A DNA stretch of 64,000 nt from Chitinophaga arvensicola (GTDB lineage Bacteria > Bacteroidota > Bacteroidia > Chitinophagales > Chitinophagaceae), in NCBI RefSeq assembly GCF_900110835.1, contig NZ_FOJG01000002.1, positions 682,001 through 746,000 of the forward strand, in the 5' to 3' direction. The notes under the pieces were generated by a model that worked only from the letters and a program-made list of their open reading frames with translations, had not been told where the DNA came from and made no database searches. A program made the position numbers and the translations under genes. Of this stretch, positions 50,081 through 58,205 are shown one piece after another; the stretch's first letter is position 1, and every line of letters begins with the position of its first letter.

Positions 50081-50740
50081 TTATTTTTTCAAAAAAAACA
50101 GGAAAGTGATCAGTGACGTCATCCACCGGCATTCTTTCCGTAAGAACTGCAAGGCCAGCTTTATCTGTGTTTTTACGGTATTGATAGATATCCCGAGTGT
50201 TTCCGCGATGTCTTTATATTTTAGTCCATCGTGATTACTGAGCAGGAAAATCCTGCGCCGTTGTTCGGGTAGTCTGGCTACTGCCGCCCACAGGGCTGCA
50301 TTCCGGTCTGTTTCGTCTTCATTATCTTCCAGCGGAAAATGTTGTGTCATATTTTCAATAACAGCAATTTCCTGCAAAGATGTTTTACCGGATTTTTTGA
50401 GATAATTCAGGGATGCATTGCGGATGGCGCGAACAGCATAGCTCTTGAAATCATGGGTAATACGGATGATATCCCGTTTACTCCAGCAATACAGGAAGAA
50501 ATCCTGTACGATGTCCCTGGCGGCGTCTTCATCTTCTACCACGTAATAGGCCGCTGTGCACAGAAAGGTATAATGAAGCTTAAATTGCTCTTCAAAAGAA
50601 ACCACTTCACCCGATTTTGGTTGATACATAAACCACTTTGTCGCTTCATTGTTATCCGCACAAAGTATAATAAAATCCGGATTTATTTCCATCATCTGTA
50701 GTACTGCGTTATGCTGTTGATGTATTTTTTTTCCGATCAT
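50081..50740 (-). CDS. ECF-type RNA polymerase sigma-70 factor
   Basis: 219 residues (an internal ATG at codon 17 is an alternative start). Region 2 is seen in FKLHYTFLCTAAYYVVEDEDAARDIVQDFFLYCW, and region 4 with its HTH in LPEQRRRIFLLSNHDGLKYKDIAETLGISINTVKTQI. No region 1.1 or 3 is present, so this is an ECF sigma. It belongs to the sigma-FecR-SusC group that lets one SusC barrel call for its own synthesis. First gene of a 12.9-kb series on the minus strand. Confidence 0.95.
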   Translation of the reverse strand: MIGKKIHQQHNAVLQMMEINPDFIILCADNNEATKWFMYQPKSGEVVSFEEQFKLHYTFLCTAAYYVVEDEDAARDIVQDFFLYCWSKRDIIRITHDFKSYAVRAIRNASLNYLKKSGKTSLQEIAVIENMTQHFPLEDNEDETDRNAALWAAVARLPEQRRRIFLLSNHDGLKYKDIAETLGISINTVKTQIKLALQFLRKECRWMTSLITFLFFLKK

Positions 50741-50794
50741 GAATGACTGGTGGCTTCATTTAACTATCATTATGAGTATAGGCAACTGAAAAGA

Positions 50795-50808
50795 AAAAAA
50801 GGGTGAAG
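50795..50808 (-). repeat. Direct repeat copy 2, before the sigma gene
   Basis: CTTCACCCTTTTTT on the minus strand, 54 bases before the sigma start codon, identical to the copy at 50059-50072. It falls inside the 205-base divergent region between the sigma and AraC genes, where the sigma promoter should lie. Confidence 0.55.
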
Positions 50809-50945
50809 CAGGAATATTATTTTTTTTCGGGAGCGCAGGAGAATGATATGAAACACCGGACAAACAACGAAAGATCAACATCTTACAGGAAAAAAGAAAA
50901 AACTTACTTTTACATATTATTCATATTCAGGAATACCCAACAAGT

Positions 50946-51347
50946 ATGATCAGGGAGAAAACATACTATGAGCTGGAAGTGGAAAAAATAGCTGCGCGGT
51001 ACGGTCTGCCCGAATATCAATATATACAGGTAAGGCAGTCGAAAGCATTTATGGAAAAATGTTACGCCGAAAAAATTGAGTTAACCCAAATTGCTCAAGC
51101 AGCCTGTATGTCCCGTTTTCATTTCATCCGGCTTTTTCAGTCGGTTTACGGTGTTACGCCCCGGCAATACCTCCGCGATGTCAGGATTCACAAGGCCATG
51201 GAGCTATTCAGAAAAGGCATTCCGGTGGCCAGGGTATGTTATGAAGTGGGCTACCAGAGTACTTCTACCTTCTCCGGAGTGTTTAAAAGAGGTACCGGCC
51301 TTTCGCCAAAGGAATACCTCGCCCAACAAAATAGCAATCCGGAATAA
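50946..51347 (+). CDS. AraC family transcriptional regulator (HTH domain only)
   Basis: 133 residues. A short N-terminal part (about 35 residues) is followed by the two AraC helix-turn-helix units: ELTQIAQAACMSRFHFIRLFQSVYGVTPRQYLRDVRIHKAMELF and the second with VARVCYEVGYQSTSTFSGVFKRGTG. There is no ligand-binding domain, so regulation must be by its own level or by a partner. It is divergent from the sigma factor and followed 48 bases later by a VOC-family gene in the same direction, which it probably controls. Confidence 0.93.
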   Translation: MIREKTYYELEVEKIAARYGLPEYQYIQVRQSKAFMEKCYAEKIELTQIAQAACMSRFHFIRLFQSVYGVTPRQYLRDVRIHKAMELFRKGIPVARVCYEVGYQSTSTFSGVFKRGTGLSPKEYLAQQNSNPE

Positions 51348-51395
51348 GTAACCCGGGCCTCAAATCAGTAGCTTCGTACTCCTAAAATAAAAGAT

Positions 51396-51785
51396 ATGAT
51401 CCGCATTCATGTAACCAGCGTTATGGTAGATGACCAGGAAAAGGCCCTGCAATTTTATACCGGAAAATTAGGCTTCATCAAGAAAACGGAAATTCCTATG
51501 GGCGAGCACAGGTGGCTGACGGTAGTGGGACCAAATGAACAAAATGGCGTGGAACTCCTGCTGGAACCTATGGCATTCGGGCCTGCGCGGGTTTATCAGC
51601 AGGCATTGAAAGATGCGGGGATACCACTGACATCTTTTATGGTAGATAATGTACAGCAGGAATTTGAAAGACTGACGGCCGCCGGGGTACAGTTTACCAT
51701 GACGCCCAAAGTAATGGGACCGGTGATGATAGCGGTGCTGGATGATACCTGCGGGAATAATATCCAGCTGACGCAGATGTTATGA
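51396..51785 (+). CDS. VOC (glyoxalase/bleomycin-resistance-like) family protein
   Basis: 129 residues with two babb-b modules: MIRIHVTSVMVDDQEKALQFYTGKLGF at the start and VQQEFERLTAAGVQFTMTPK in the second half, with metal-ligand candidates His5 and Glu in ELLLEP. VOC proteins include glyoxalases, dioxygenases and antibiotic-binding proteins; the substrate is unknown. It is co-directional with the AraC gene and converges with the HxlR regulator gene 12 bases away. Confidence 0.9.
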   Translation: MIRIHVTSVMVDDQEKALQFYTGKLGFIKKTEIPMGEHRWLTVVGPNEQNGVELLLEPMAFGPARVYQQALKDAGIPLTSFMVDNVQQEFERLTAAGVQFTMTPKVMGPVMIAVLDDTCGNNIQLTQML

Positions 51786-51797
51786 TGACACATTGCG

Positions 51798-52181
51798 TCA
51801 ATCCATCGTCATTACAACATCCACGCCATGGCGTTTCATATCGCGATAAGCCCATTCCGCCATGGCGTTGATCACCATTTCCAGCTCCCGCCCGCTTTCG
51901 GTAAGCGTATAAGTAACATAGGGCGGCACTACCGGTCTGGCTTCACGGACCAGCAGGTGATCGGTTTCCAGCTGCTTCAGGTGCTGGATCAGCATTTTCT
52001 CCGTAATATGCGGCATGGCCTTTTTTATTTCGCTGTATCGTTTGCTGCCTGACAGCAAATGATACAGGATAATCGGCTTCCAGTGGCCGCCGATCTTGTT
52101 CATGACATAGGTCACCGGGCATTCCTGCATTACGATTTCACGATTTGCGTGATAGGTGGAGTTTTCTTTAATTTTTGTCAT
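51798..52181 (-). CDS. HxlR family transcriptional regulator
   Basis: The start at 52181 (MTKIKENSTYHANREI) is preferred over one 20 codons upstream, since the longer form would cover the divergent promoter. About 127 residues. HxlR features are clear: ECPVTYVMNKIGGHWKPIILYHLLSGSKRYSEIKKAMPHITEKMLIQHLKQLE, with the Cys before the wing that senses electrophiles in relatives. It is divergent from an NmrA-like NAD(P)-binding protein, the classical pairing. Both are probably controlled from operators in the 71-base gap. Confidence 0.93.
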   Translation of the reverse strand: MTKIKENSTYHANREIVMQECPVTYVMNKIGGHWKPIILYHLLSGSKRYSEIKKAMPHITEKMLIQHLKQLETDHLLVREARPVVPPYVTYTLTESGRELEMVINAMAEWAYRDMKRHGVDVVMTMD

Positions 52182-52193
52182 ACATACTCTCGG

Positions 52194-52232
52194 GTAAGTA
52201 CTTGTTAAAAAGTAAGTACAAATATAGCTTTG
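52194..52232 (+). promoter_or_regulatory. Promoter with paired operator sites for the HxlR/NmrA pair
   Basis: TAGCTTTG (52225-52232) matches the -7 consensus, and TTG at 52202-52204 stands 20 bases upstream as the -33 element. GTAAGTAC occurs twice (52194-52201, 52212-52219), and GTACTT...AAGTAC (52198-52203, 52214-52219) forms an inverted repeat that covers the -33 area. These are the likely HxlR-binding sites. Confidence 0.7.
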
Positions 52233-52252
52233 TGGCATCAAAAAAGCAAAAC

Positions 52253-53143
52253 ATGAAATACATCATCACAGGGTCACTGGGCAATATCAGTCTTCCGGTT
52301 ACACAAAACCTTATAAAAGCGGGCCATGAAGCGACCGTTATCAGCAGCAATACAGATAAAAAAGCAGCTATAGAAGCATTGGGCGCCCAGGCCGCCATCG
52401 GTTCCGTACAGGACACCGCTTTCCTGGAAGCCGCCTTCAAAGACAACGATATTGCTTACCTGATGATCCCATCCGACTTCTCCGTAGCCGACTATGCTAC
52501 TTTCCAGCGCGAGGTAGCCGATAAGTATATTTCAGCTATCAAGTTGGCCGGCATAAAGAAAGTAGTACTGCTCAGCAGCATCGGCGCCCATTTACGCAAA
52601 GGAGCAGGACCAATTGACGCATTGGGTTATCTCGAAGAAGAACTGGCTGCAGTACCGGGTTTACAGGTAAAAATCCTGCGTCCCTCCTATTTCTTCAATA
52701 ACCTGTTTAGCCAGATAGGCCTGATTAAGCAGGCTGGTATTACCGGTAGCAACTTTGGCGGCACCGATGAGAAAATAGTACTGGTTGATACCAATGATAT
52801 CGCCGAAGTAGCCACAGCAGCGTTGCTTTCGCCGTTTAACGCAGCGGAGGAGATCATCTACATTTCCAGTGATGAACGTCGTCCTGATGAGATTGCAGCT
52901 GTTCTTGGCGCCGCTGTTGGCAGGGAAAACCTTCCATGGGTTACTTTTTCAGATGAAGATACTTACAATGCCATGTTGCAAAATGGGTTGAACGAAAGCT
53001 TTGCGGGACTTTACCGTGATATGGGCAAGGCTTTGCGTACCGGTATTATGCAGGAGGATTACTGGAAGAGCGGACAGGTGAGCCGGGGGAATGTGAAGCT
53101 GGAGGATTTTGCGAAGCGCTTTGCAGCGGCGTATGCGGGTTAA
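52253..53143 (+). CDS. NmrA-like/SDR-a family NAD(P)-binding protein
   Basis: The start at 52253 (MKYIITGSLGNIS) follows the promoter; an upstream start would include it. About 296 residues. The Rossmann motif GSLGNIS replaces the usual GATGxxG. Segments KKVVLLSSIGAH and ILRPSYFFNNLF match the NmrA/atypical SDR family (QOR2-like quinone reductases or NAD(P)H-sensing proteins). It is probably repressed by the divergent HxlR protein and induced by quinones or aldehydes. That inducer type is inferred from known HxlR relatives. Confidence 0.92.
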   Translation: MKYIITGSLGNISLPVTQNLIKAGHEATVISSNTDKKAAIEALGAQAAIGSVQDTAFLEAAFKDNDIAYLMIPSDFSVADYATFQREVADKYISAIKLAGIKKVVLLSSIGAHLRKGAGPIDALGYLEEELAAVPGLQVKILRPSYFFNNLFSQIGLIKQAGITGSNFGGTDEKIVLVDTNDIAEVATAALLSPFNAAEEIIYISSDERRPDEIAAVLGAAVGRENLPWVTFSDEDTYNAMLQNGLNESFAGLYRDMGKALRTGIMQEDYWKSGQVSRGNVKLEDFAKRFAAAYAG

Positions 53144-53150
53144 ATTAATT

Positions 53151-53181
53151 TTGCATGGCGGGTTTGAAACCCGCCATGCAA
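53151..53181 (+). terminator. Strong intrinsic terminator after the NmrA-like gene
   Basis: TTGCATGGCGGGTT (53151-53164) pairs perfectly with AACCCGCCATGCAA (53168-53181) around TGA. It begins eight bases after the stop codon. A modest T-rich tail follows (about 53182-53195). Confidence 0.8.
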
Positions 53182-53361
53182 TCCCTTTATGGCTTTGTCA
53201 TACCCATATTATCTTAATACTTCGAAAGTATAAATTTCCCGAAGCGCTACTGAGCGTTTTGAACTACAGATTACTGTCCGTTCAAAAATGCTGCTATTAA
53301 TCTGTTGATACAATTCTTCGTTCCTTAATGCCGGGGAAATATCAAGAGATGGAAATTGAGT

Positions 53362-53838
53362 TTACAATATCCCCGGGAAATCGGAATGAATCTTTTTTAC
53401 CAATTGACGATAGCGTTCATACGCAAATTCATTCTCCCGTCCCTTTGCAAAACTTTTCTCCGTCAGCAAATGATAATTCTTTTTCAATTGATAGAACATA
53501 GTCACCAATAGCTGCTTGAGCTTAATTTTAAAGTCTGCCACCTTTTCATACCCATTCCCCGACTGGTCTAAACAACTACCTATTTCTACAGAGAGAATAT
53601 GCCGTTCAGTTTTATCTCTTGTTACGTGTATTACATTCCATCCCGGCTCATCAAACCATTTGATGATAATCTCATTTTCATTATTTAACAAGGAAAGCAA
53701 CATATTAGTAATGTCATGAAATGGACTGCTAAGTACACTGGAAGCGCCAACCTGATGAATGGTCCCATTCAGGTTAACCAAAAAAGTTGTCCATCCGTGC
53801 TTGTGTAGCATTAACAAAAAATCAATGTCATCATTCAT
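53362..53838 (-). CDS. Cytoplasmic protein of unknown function
   Basis: The ATG at 53838 (MNDDIDFLLMLHKHGWTTF) is preferred; the frame extends 32 codons upstream but that part overlaps the GNAT gene's 5' region and looks untranslated. About 158 residues, mixed alpha/beta with a helical, basic C-terminus (FAKGRENEFAYERYRQLVKK). No family is recognised. It might be an immunity- or adaptor-like protein of the kind found in Bacteroidota islands, but no toxin gene is close. It is divergent from the GNAT-MarR pair. Confidence 0.6.
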   Translation of the reverse strand: MNDDIDFLLMLHKHGWTTFLVNLNGTIHQVGASSVLSSPFHDITNMLLSLLNNENEIIIKWFDEPGWNVIHVTRDKTERHILSVEIGSCLDQSGNGYEKVADFKIKLKQLLVTMFYQLKKNYHLLTEKSFAKGRENEFAYERYRQLVKKIHSDFPGIL

Positions 53839-53955
53839 AAAATTCCGCAATTTGATTGTATGTAAATAATCGCTATGAGCAAAACCGCTTTCACAAAGAA
53901 CTACCCCTCCTACGCAACCCATCTGCGCACTCAAATAAAAAATATTTTATTTTAT

Positions 53956-53976
53956 GTAGTCAACTACGTAGTTTTG
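53956..53976 (+). promoter_or_regulatory. Promoter with overlapping MarR-type palindromes
   Basis: GTAGT-CA-ACTAC (53956-53967) is followed by the perfect palindrome AACTACGTAGTT (53962-53973). TAGTTTTG (53969-53976) matches the TAnnTTTG -7 consensus and overlaps the palindrome. A repressor bound here would block transcription of the GNAT-MarR pair. Confidence 0.7.
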
Positions 53977-53994
53977 TACTATAAATCTATACAG

Positions 53995-54492
53995 ATGAGC
54001 ACAGTACCAACTATCAGAACTATTGATAATCAATATTGTCAGCAAATAATCGATATTATCCTGCCTATCCAGCAGATTGAATTCAACGTACCCATTACGA
54101 TAGAAGACCAACCAGACCTGTTCGATATAGAAGCCAATTATCACCAAACTGGCGGAGGATTCTGGGGAGGATTTGTGAACGGGGAACTTGCCGGCACCAT
54201 TGCGCTCATAGGCATAGGCCACAACGCAGGCGCCATCCGGAAGATGTTTGTAAAAAAGGAATTCCGTGGTAAGGAATATGGCATTGCGCAGCAACTGCTC
54301 AACGACCTGATTGCCTATTGCCAGTCGGCCGGTATCACAGACCTCTACCTCGGTACCGTCGATAAGCTCGCTGCCGCGCGCCGCTTCTACGAACGCAATC
54401 ATTTTGTTGAAGTAAAAAAATCGGATCTGCCTTCGTATTTTCCCCTGATGAATGCGGACAACGTATTCTATCATTTACACCTAAACCACTAA
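53995..54492 (+). CDS. GNAT family N-acetyltransferase
   Basis: The start at 53995 (MSTVPTIRTIDNQYCQQI) follows the operator/promoter. About 165 residues. The acetyl-CoA-binding motif is visible in IRKMFVKKEFRGKEYGIAQQLLNDLI (Arg/Gln-x-x-Gly-x-Gly/Ala variant, here RGKEYGIA), followed by LYLGTVDKLAAARRFYERNHF. Substrate unknown. It is followed after five bases by a MarR gene, and a palindrome lies over its promoter, so it is likely to be a stress- or antibiotic-responsive acetylase under that regulator. Confidence 0.9.
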   Translation: MSTVPTIRTIDNQYCQQIIDIILPIQQIEFNVPITIEDQPDLFDIEANYHQTGGGFWGGFVNGELAGTIALIGIGHNAGAIRKMFVKKEFRGKEYGIAQQLLNDLIAYCQSAGITDLYLGTVDKLAAARRFYERNHFVEVKKSDLPSYFPLMNADNVFYHLHLNH

Positions 54493-54497
54493 GCGGC

Positions 54498-54968
54498 ATG
54501 ACAAATGTGATTGACGAATCGGGGATACTCGCTATTTCCACACGGCTACAGCGATTGAGTGATCAGCTGCGCAAAGACGGGCTGCAGATCTATAAGTCCA
54601 ACGGAATTGACTTCGAACCTAAATGGTTTCCCGTGATCTATACCCTGCACCTGAAACCCGTACTGAGTGTGGTGGAAATTGCCGTGGAAATCGGGTACTC
54701 CCACCCTTCTACCATCAGCCTGCTGAAGGAGCTGGAAAAGCAAAAGCTGATCCGCTCAAAAAAGGACAAGGCGGATGAACGGAAAAGATTGATCCAGCTC
54801 ACAGAAAAAGGGAAAGCGCTCGTTAATGACATGCAGCCGGTATGGCAAAAGATGGTAATTGCACTGACGGATTTAACAAATACTAAGAATAACCTGATGA
54901 AGGCTATTGAAGAAGTGGAGCAACAAATGAAATCCTTTGGTTTCCTGGATAGGGCGCTGCAACTGTAG
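54498..54968 (+). CDS. MarR family winged-helix regulator
   Basis: 156 residues. The winged helix is clear: LSVVEIAVEIGYSHPSTISLLKELEKQKLIRSKKDKADERKRLIQLTEKGK with the recognition helix SHPSTISLLKEL and the DxRxR-like wing. The dimerisation helices lie at both ends. It is coupled to the GNAT gene, and the palindromes upstream of that gene are likely to be its own operator (autoregulation). Ligand unknown. Confidence 0.93.
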   Translation: MTNVIDESGILAISTRLQRLSDQLRKDGLQIYKSNGIDFEPKWFPVIYTLHLKPVLSVVEIAVEIGYSHPSTISLLKELEKQKLIRSKKDKADERKRLIQLTEKGKALVNDMQPVWQKMVIALTDLTNTKNNLMKAIEEVEQQMKSFGFLDRALQL

Positions 54969-54970
54969 CC

Positions 54971-55588
54971 TCAGGTCAGGAGGCCCTTCACCAATGCCTT
55001 CCATTGCAATTTGGAGATGCCGATGGCCCCGGTAGATCCCACCACGGCATTCCGGATCTTATCGCCCAGATCGGCCGTTTGTGTATTGGGCACCTCATTA
55101 CGCCCATAAACAGTAGCGGTGATCTCTGTAGCGTTACGCACCAGTACAAAGGAGCTGCTGGCCTCCTTACGCAGAAAATGTGCAATACCAGCGCTCTTTT
55201 GTATCGGATGCTCCGCCGGACGGGCCCTGATAAAAAACACTTCCTGGTGCTCATTCAGCACCACATGTTCCTTCTGCTCAATTTTTACCCAGTCGAATCC
55301 CTTCCCCGCATTGGTACCCGGCCCTGGAATATCTATCCTGATATACATCCCCGTTTCCGCCACCCCGTCTGCCGGCTTCCCGGCCAGATCGGTCAACTGG
55401 AACCCCGACGACATACTCCCGCTGATCTCCGCCCATTGATTCACATTCCCCAGCCTGTCTACCGCCGCTTTAAAAAACTCCCGGGCGGCCGCCTCATGTA
55501 CCAGCTCCTTCGAATGCGAGGTAGTAGTGGCTTCGCCGGTATATTGTGCCGGAATAAAAGGTGCTGCAATATTATCTGCCATAACCAT
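54971..55588 (-). CDS. Protein of unknown function, 205 residues
   Basis: Starts MVMADNIAAPFIPAQYTG; an alternative start is the third codon. No signal peptide and no TM helix. Segments include EFFKAAVDRLGNVNQWAEISG, VKIEQKEHVVLNEHQEVFF and LRKEASSSFVLVRNATEIT; the pattern is a mostly beta protein. I recognise no family. It converges with the MarR gene, two bases from its stop. Function cannot be inferred from context. Confidence 0.7.
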   Translation of the reverse strand: MVMADNIAAPFIPAQYTGEATTTSHSKELVHEAAAREFFKAAVDRLGNVNQWAEISGSMSSGFQLTDLAGKPADGVAETGMYIRIDIPGPGTNAGKGFDWVKIEQKEHVVLNEHQEVFFIRARPAEHPIQKSAGIAHFLRKEASSSFVLVRNATEITATVYGRNEVPNTQTADLGDKIRNAVVGSTGAIGISKLQWKALVKGLLT

Positions 55589-55868
55589 AAAATTTACCGG
55601 GTAAAAAAAATTATACGGATTAACGTAAAAAAACTTGTGCCAATTTTATATTACAGTACATTTGCGGTGTAAAAAGATCGGATAATGTAATTCCATCGTA
55701 CCACACGATGCTACAGAGAAGTCTTCCAGCAAATCTGACCATACAGCGGCTATATTAAGCACGCACGTCCCACAACTGTCAACACGTAAATGATTGTAAC
55801 TGCTCCATGGCGATAGCATATGCTGTGCGCCAGGCTAAACAATTTGTTGATATTAAAGATACGAAAAC

Positions 55869-56285
55869 ATGAACAGCATATACGCTCTTTTATTTGCTAC
55901 ACTCATCAACCTGGCCTGCACCAATGCAAAGCCCAATCAAAGCCCCGGCCGCATTGCCGGCAGATGGCTCCCGGTCAGGTCGATCATCAGCTGCATAGAA
56001 GACGGCAAAAAATCCTTCGAAAAAATTGATTCCAGCTTCACCCCCATGGACATCATGGTATTTAAAGACAACGGTACCCTGGACGATGGCGGAGAAAGAT
56101 ATGATGCTTATACCATCGACCTGAAAACCAAAGAACTGACCCTGTCAGAGCCCAATGGCGATGGTATCACCTTTAAAATCCGGACCATGAACCAGGACGA
56201 ACTGGTCATTTTCCGGGAAGACCAGGAAGTATTTAAAAAGCAAAAGCGTCAGATGAAGCTGGAAATCTACTTCCGGCGACTCTGA
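55869..56285 (+). CDS. Small lipocalin-like lipoprotein of unknown function
   Basis: 138 residues with a lipobox (INLAC17). The mature part begins GRIAGRWLPVRS, an opening strand common in lipocalin-like lipoproteins of Bacteroidota, and continues with eight or so short strands (DIMVFKDNGTLDDGG, YTIDLKTKELTLSE). The last codons abut the stop of the convergent CocE-type gene. The 280 bases upstream hold no clear gene; a palindrome AGCATATGCT (55815-55824) is the only notable element there. Confidence 0.72.
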   Translation: MNSIYALLFATLINLACTNAKPNQSPGRIAGRWLPVRSIISCIEDGKKSFEKIDSSFTPMDIMVFKDNGTLDDGGERYDAYTIDLKTKELTLSEPNGDGITFKIRTMNQDELVIFREDQEVFKKQKRQMKLEIYFRRL

Positions 56286-58175
56286 TCACTTCAACACCGG
56301 TAAAATGATCCCCGAAGAATGCGCGGCATCATGATAAATACGGATGGTAGCCTTTACAAAATCTTTTTCGTCTGCTTCATAAATATTGATAAACTGCTGC
56401 GGATTCCGGTCAGCCAAAGGAAACCAGCTGCTCTGTACCTGGATCATGAGCCGGTGGCCTTTCTGAAAAGTATGCGCCACATCGGGCAACTGGAACTTAA
56501 CAGGCGTTACCTGACCCGGTGTAAAGGGAAGCGGCTTTTCAAAACTCTCCCGGAAGCGTCCCCGGAAAATATCTCCCCTCACCAGCATCTGGTACCCTCC
56601 CAATGGATAAGGACCACCTGCATCACGGGTTTTATTGGGCGGCGGCGTATTCGGATAACGGAAATCATCCGGAAATACATCAATTACTTTCACCACAAAA
56701 TCCGCGTCACTACCGCTGATGCTTACACGCAGATCCGCAGTAATGGTGCCTCCGATAGTCAGATCCTCCTTCAGCACCTCTGTTTCAAAGGTCAGCACAT
56801 CCGCGCGGCGCGAAGCAAAACGCTGATCATCCGTCATATAATCCCGGGTACGGATGTAATGCACGTCCTGCGTATAAGGCACAGGATGCGCTGGATCGCT
56901 CACGTATTCACTGAAACCGGTATTCCCTTTCTGCCACGATAATCCGCCATTATCCTGCAGGAATATTTCCTTTTCTTCGGCCACCGGCGGCCAGCGGTCA
57001 AACTGACGCCATTTGTTCTCCCCACTGAAAAAGATATTCGCCTCGGCCACATCAGCCAACTGCCCCTTTCCCTTGAGATAATAATTAAAGAAAGGCACTT
57101 CTATATGCTCCTGGTACCAGGCGGAGGTATTCTCACCAAACTGTACATTGCCCAGGTGCGTGCCGTCGTTGGCCGCCCATTGACCATGATACCAGGGGCC
57201 CATCACCAGTTTATTAAAATGAGTGGCAGGGTTTTTCTGCTCTATTGCTTTGTATAAATTCCAGGCGCCATAACAATCTTCCGCATCAAACAAGCCGCCT
57301 ACCACCAGCACCGCCGGCTTCAACGCGCTTACATAATTACGGGGATCCCGGGCTTTCCACCAATCATCATAGTGCGGATGCGACACAATTTCTTTCCAGA
57401 AAGCGAGACTATCGCCCGTTAACCGGGTAAAGTTTTTGATGGTACCTATCTTGAGAAATGTACTGTAATTATCTGCACAAGGCAGCTGCAACGCCTGTAC
57501 AGGCGCTACCGAAACCGGCGCCGGATGAGGATAACCAAACCCTTTGGTATAAAAACCAAAACAATCCATCAGGAAAAAGGCGCCGTTATGGTGGAAGTCA
57601 TCGCCATGAAACCAATCGGTCACCGGCGCCTGCGGACTCACCGCCTTCAGGGCCGGGTGTGCGCTCAATGCGGCCATGGTGGTATAAAATCCGGGATAGG
57701 AAATACCGAAAACACCCACCTTACCATTATTGCCCGCAACATTTTTCAGCAACCAGTCGATGGTATCATAGGTATCACTGGCCTCGTCAATCGCAGTGCC
57801 CTGCTTATCGGGGTTAAACGGACGGATATCCTGGAATTGTCCTTCACTCATCCAGCGTCCACGTACATCCTGTATAACGATGACATACCCCTCCGCCACA
57901 TAGCGCCGCCAGTAAGTATTCCAGAGGTTAGGAGTAAATTGCTTTGCACCATAAGGCGCAGCAGAATAGGGCGTCCGGGTCATTAAAACCGGGTGCTTTT
58001 CACTTTTATCTTTTGGTGAATAGATGGTAGTAAATAAATGTATACCATCACGCATCGCGATCCGGTGCTCCTCTTTGTTGTAATGTTCCTTTATCCATAC
58101 GGAATCTACGGCATGCTGCCCCCAGGCCGGGAGCACCATAAGTGCTCCCAGCATCATAAAAATAATTCGCTTCAT
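56286..58175 (-). CDS. CocE/NonD family hydrolase (X-Pro dipeptidyl-peptidase S15-like)
   Basis: 629 residues, signal peptide ending near AWGQ20. The alpha/beta-hydrolase core has the nucleophile elbow GISYPG (Ser159), and the C-terminal half is a jelly-roll domain (about 400-620) as in the CocE/NonD and S15 family. Substrates in this family are cocaine-type esters, glutaryl amides or X-Pro peptides. The gene follows the SusD gene by 30 bases on the minus strand, so it is part of a three-gene SusC-SusD-hydrolase unit and would act on the imported compound in the periplasm. Confidence 0.92.
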   Translation of the reverse strand: MKRIIFMMLGALMVLPAWGQHAVDSVWIKEHYNKEEHRIAMRDGIHLFTTIYSPKDKSEKHPVLMTRTPYSAAPYGAKQFTPNLWNTYWRRYVAEGYVIVIQDVRGRWMSEGQFQDIRPFNPDKQGTAIDEASDTYDTIDWLLKNVAGNNGKVGVFGISYPGFYTTMAALSAHPALKAVSPQAPVTDWFHGDDFHHNGAFFLMDCFGFYTKGFGYPHPAPVSVAPVQALQLPCADNYSTFLKIGTIKNFTRLTGDSLAFWKEIVSHPHYDDWWKARDPRNYVSALKPAVLVVGGLFDAEDCYGAWNLYKAIEQKNPATHFNKLVMGPWYHGQWAANDGTHLGNVQFGENTSAWYQEHIEVPFFNYYLKGKGQLADVAEANIFFSGENKWRQFDRWPPVAEEKEIFLQDNGGLSWQKGNTGFSEYVSDPAHPVPYTQDVHYIRTRDYMTDDQRFASRRADVLTFETEVLKEDLTIGGTITADLRVSISGSDADFVVKVIDVFPDDFRYPNTPPPNKTRDAGGPYPLGGYQMLVRGDIFRGRFRESFEKPLPFTPGQVTPVKFQLPDVAHTFQKGHRLMIQVQSSWFPLADRNPQQFINIYEADEKDFVKATIRIYHDAAHSSGIILPVLK

Positions 58176-58205
58176 CCTGCTCTGTTTAGTTCAAACCGCC
58201 TGCCA

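Noticed and set aside
51396..51785. Bleomycin-resistance protein
   Set aside because: The VOC fold alone does not define the substrate; no specific binding residues could be identified.
55004..55672. Plus-strand frame of 222 codons
   Set aside because: Shadow of the 54971-55588 gene; Arg/His/Pro-rich product with no family resemblance.
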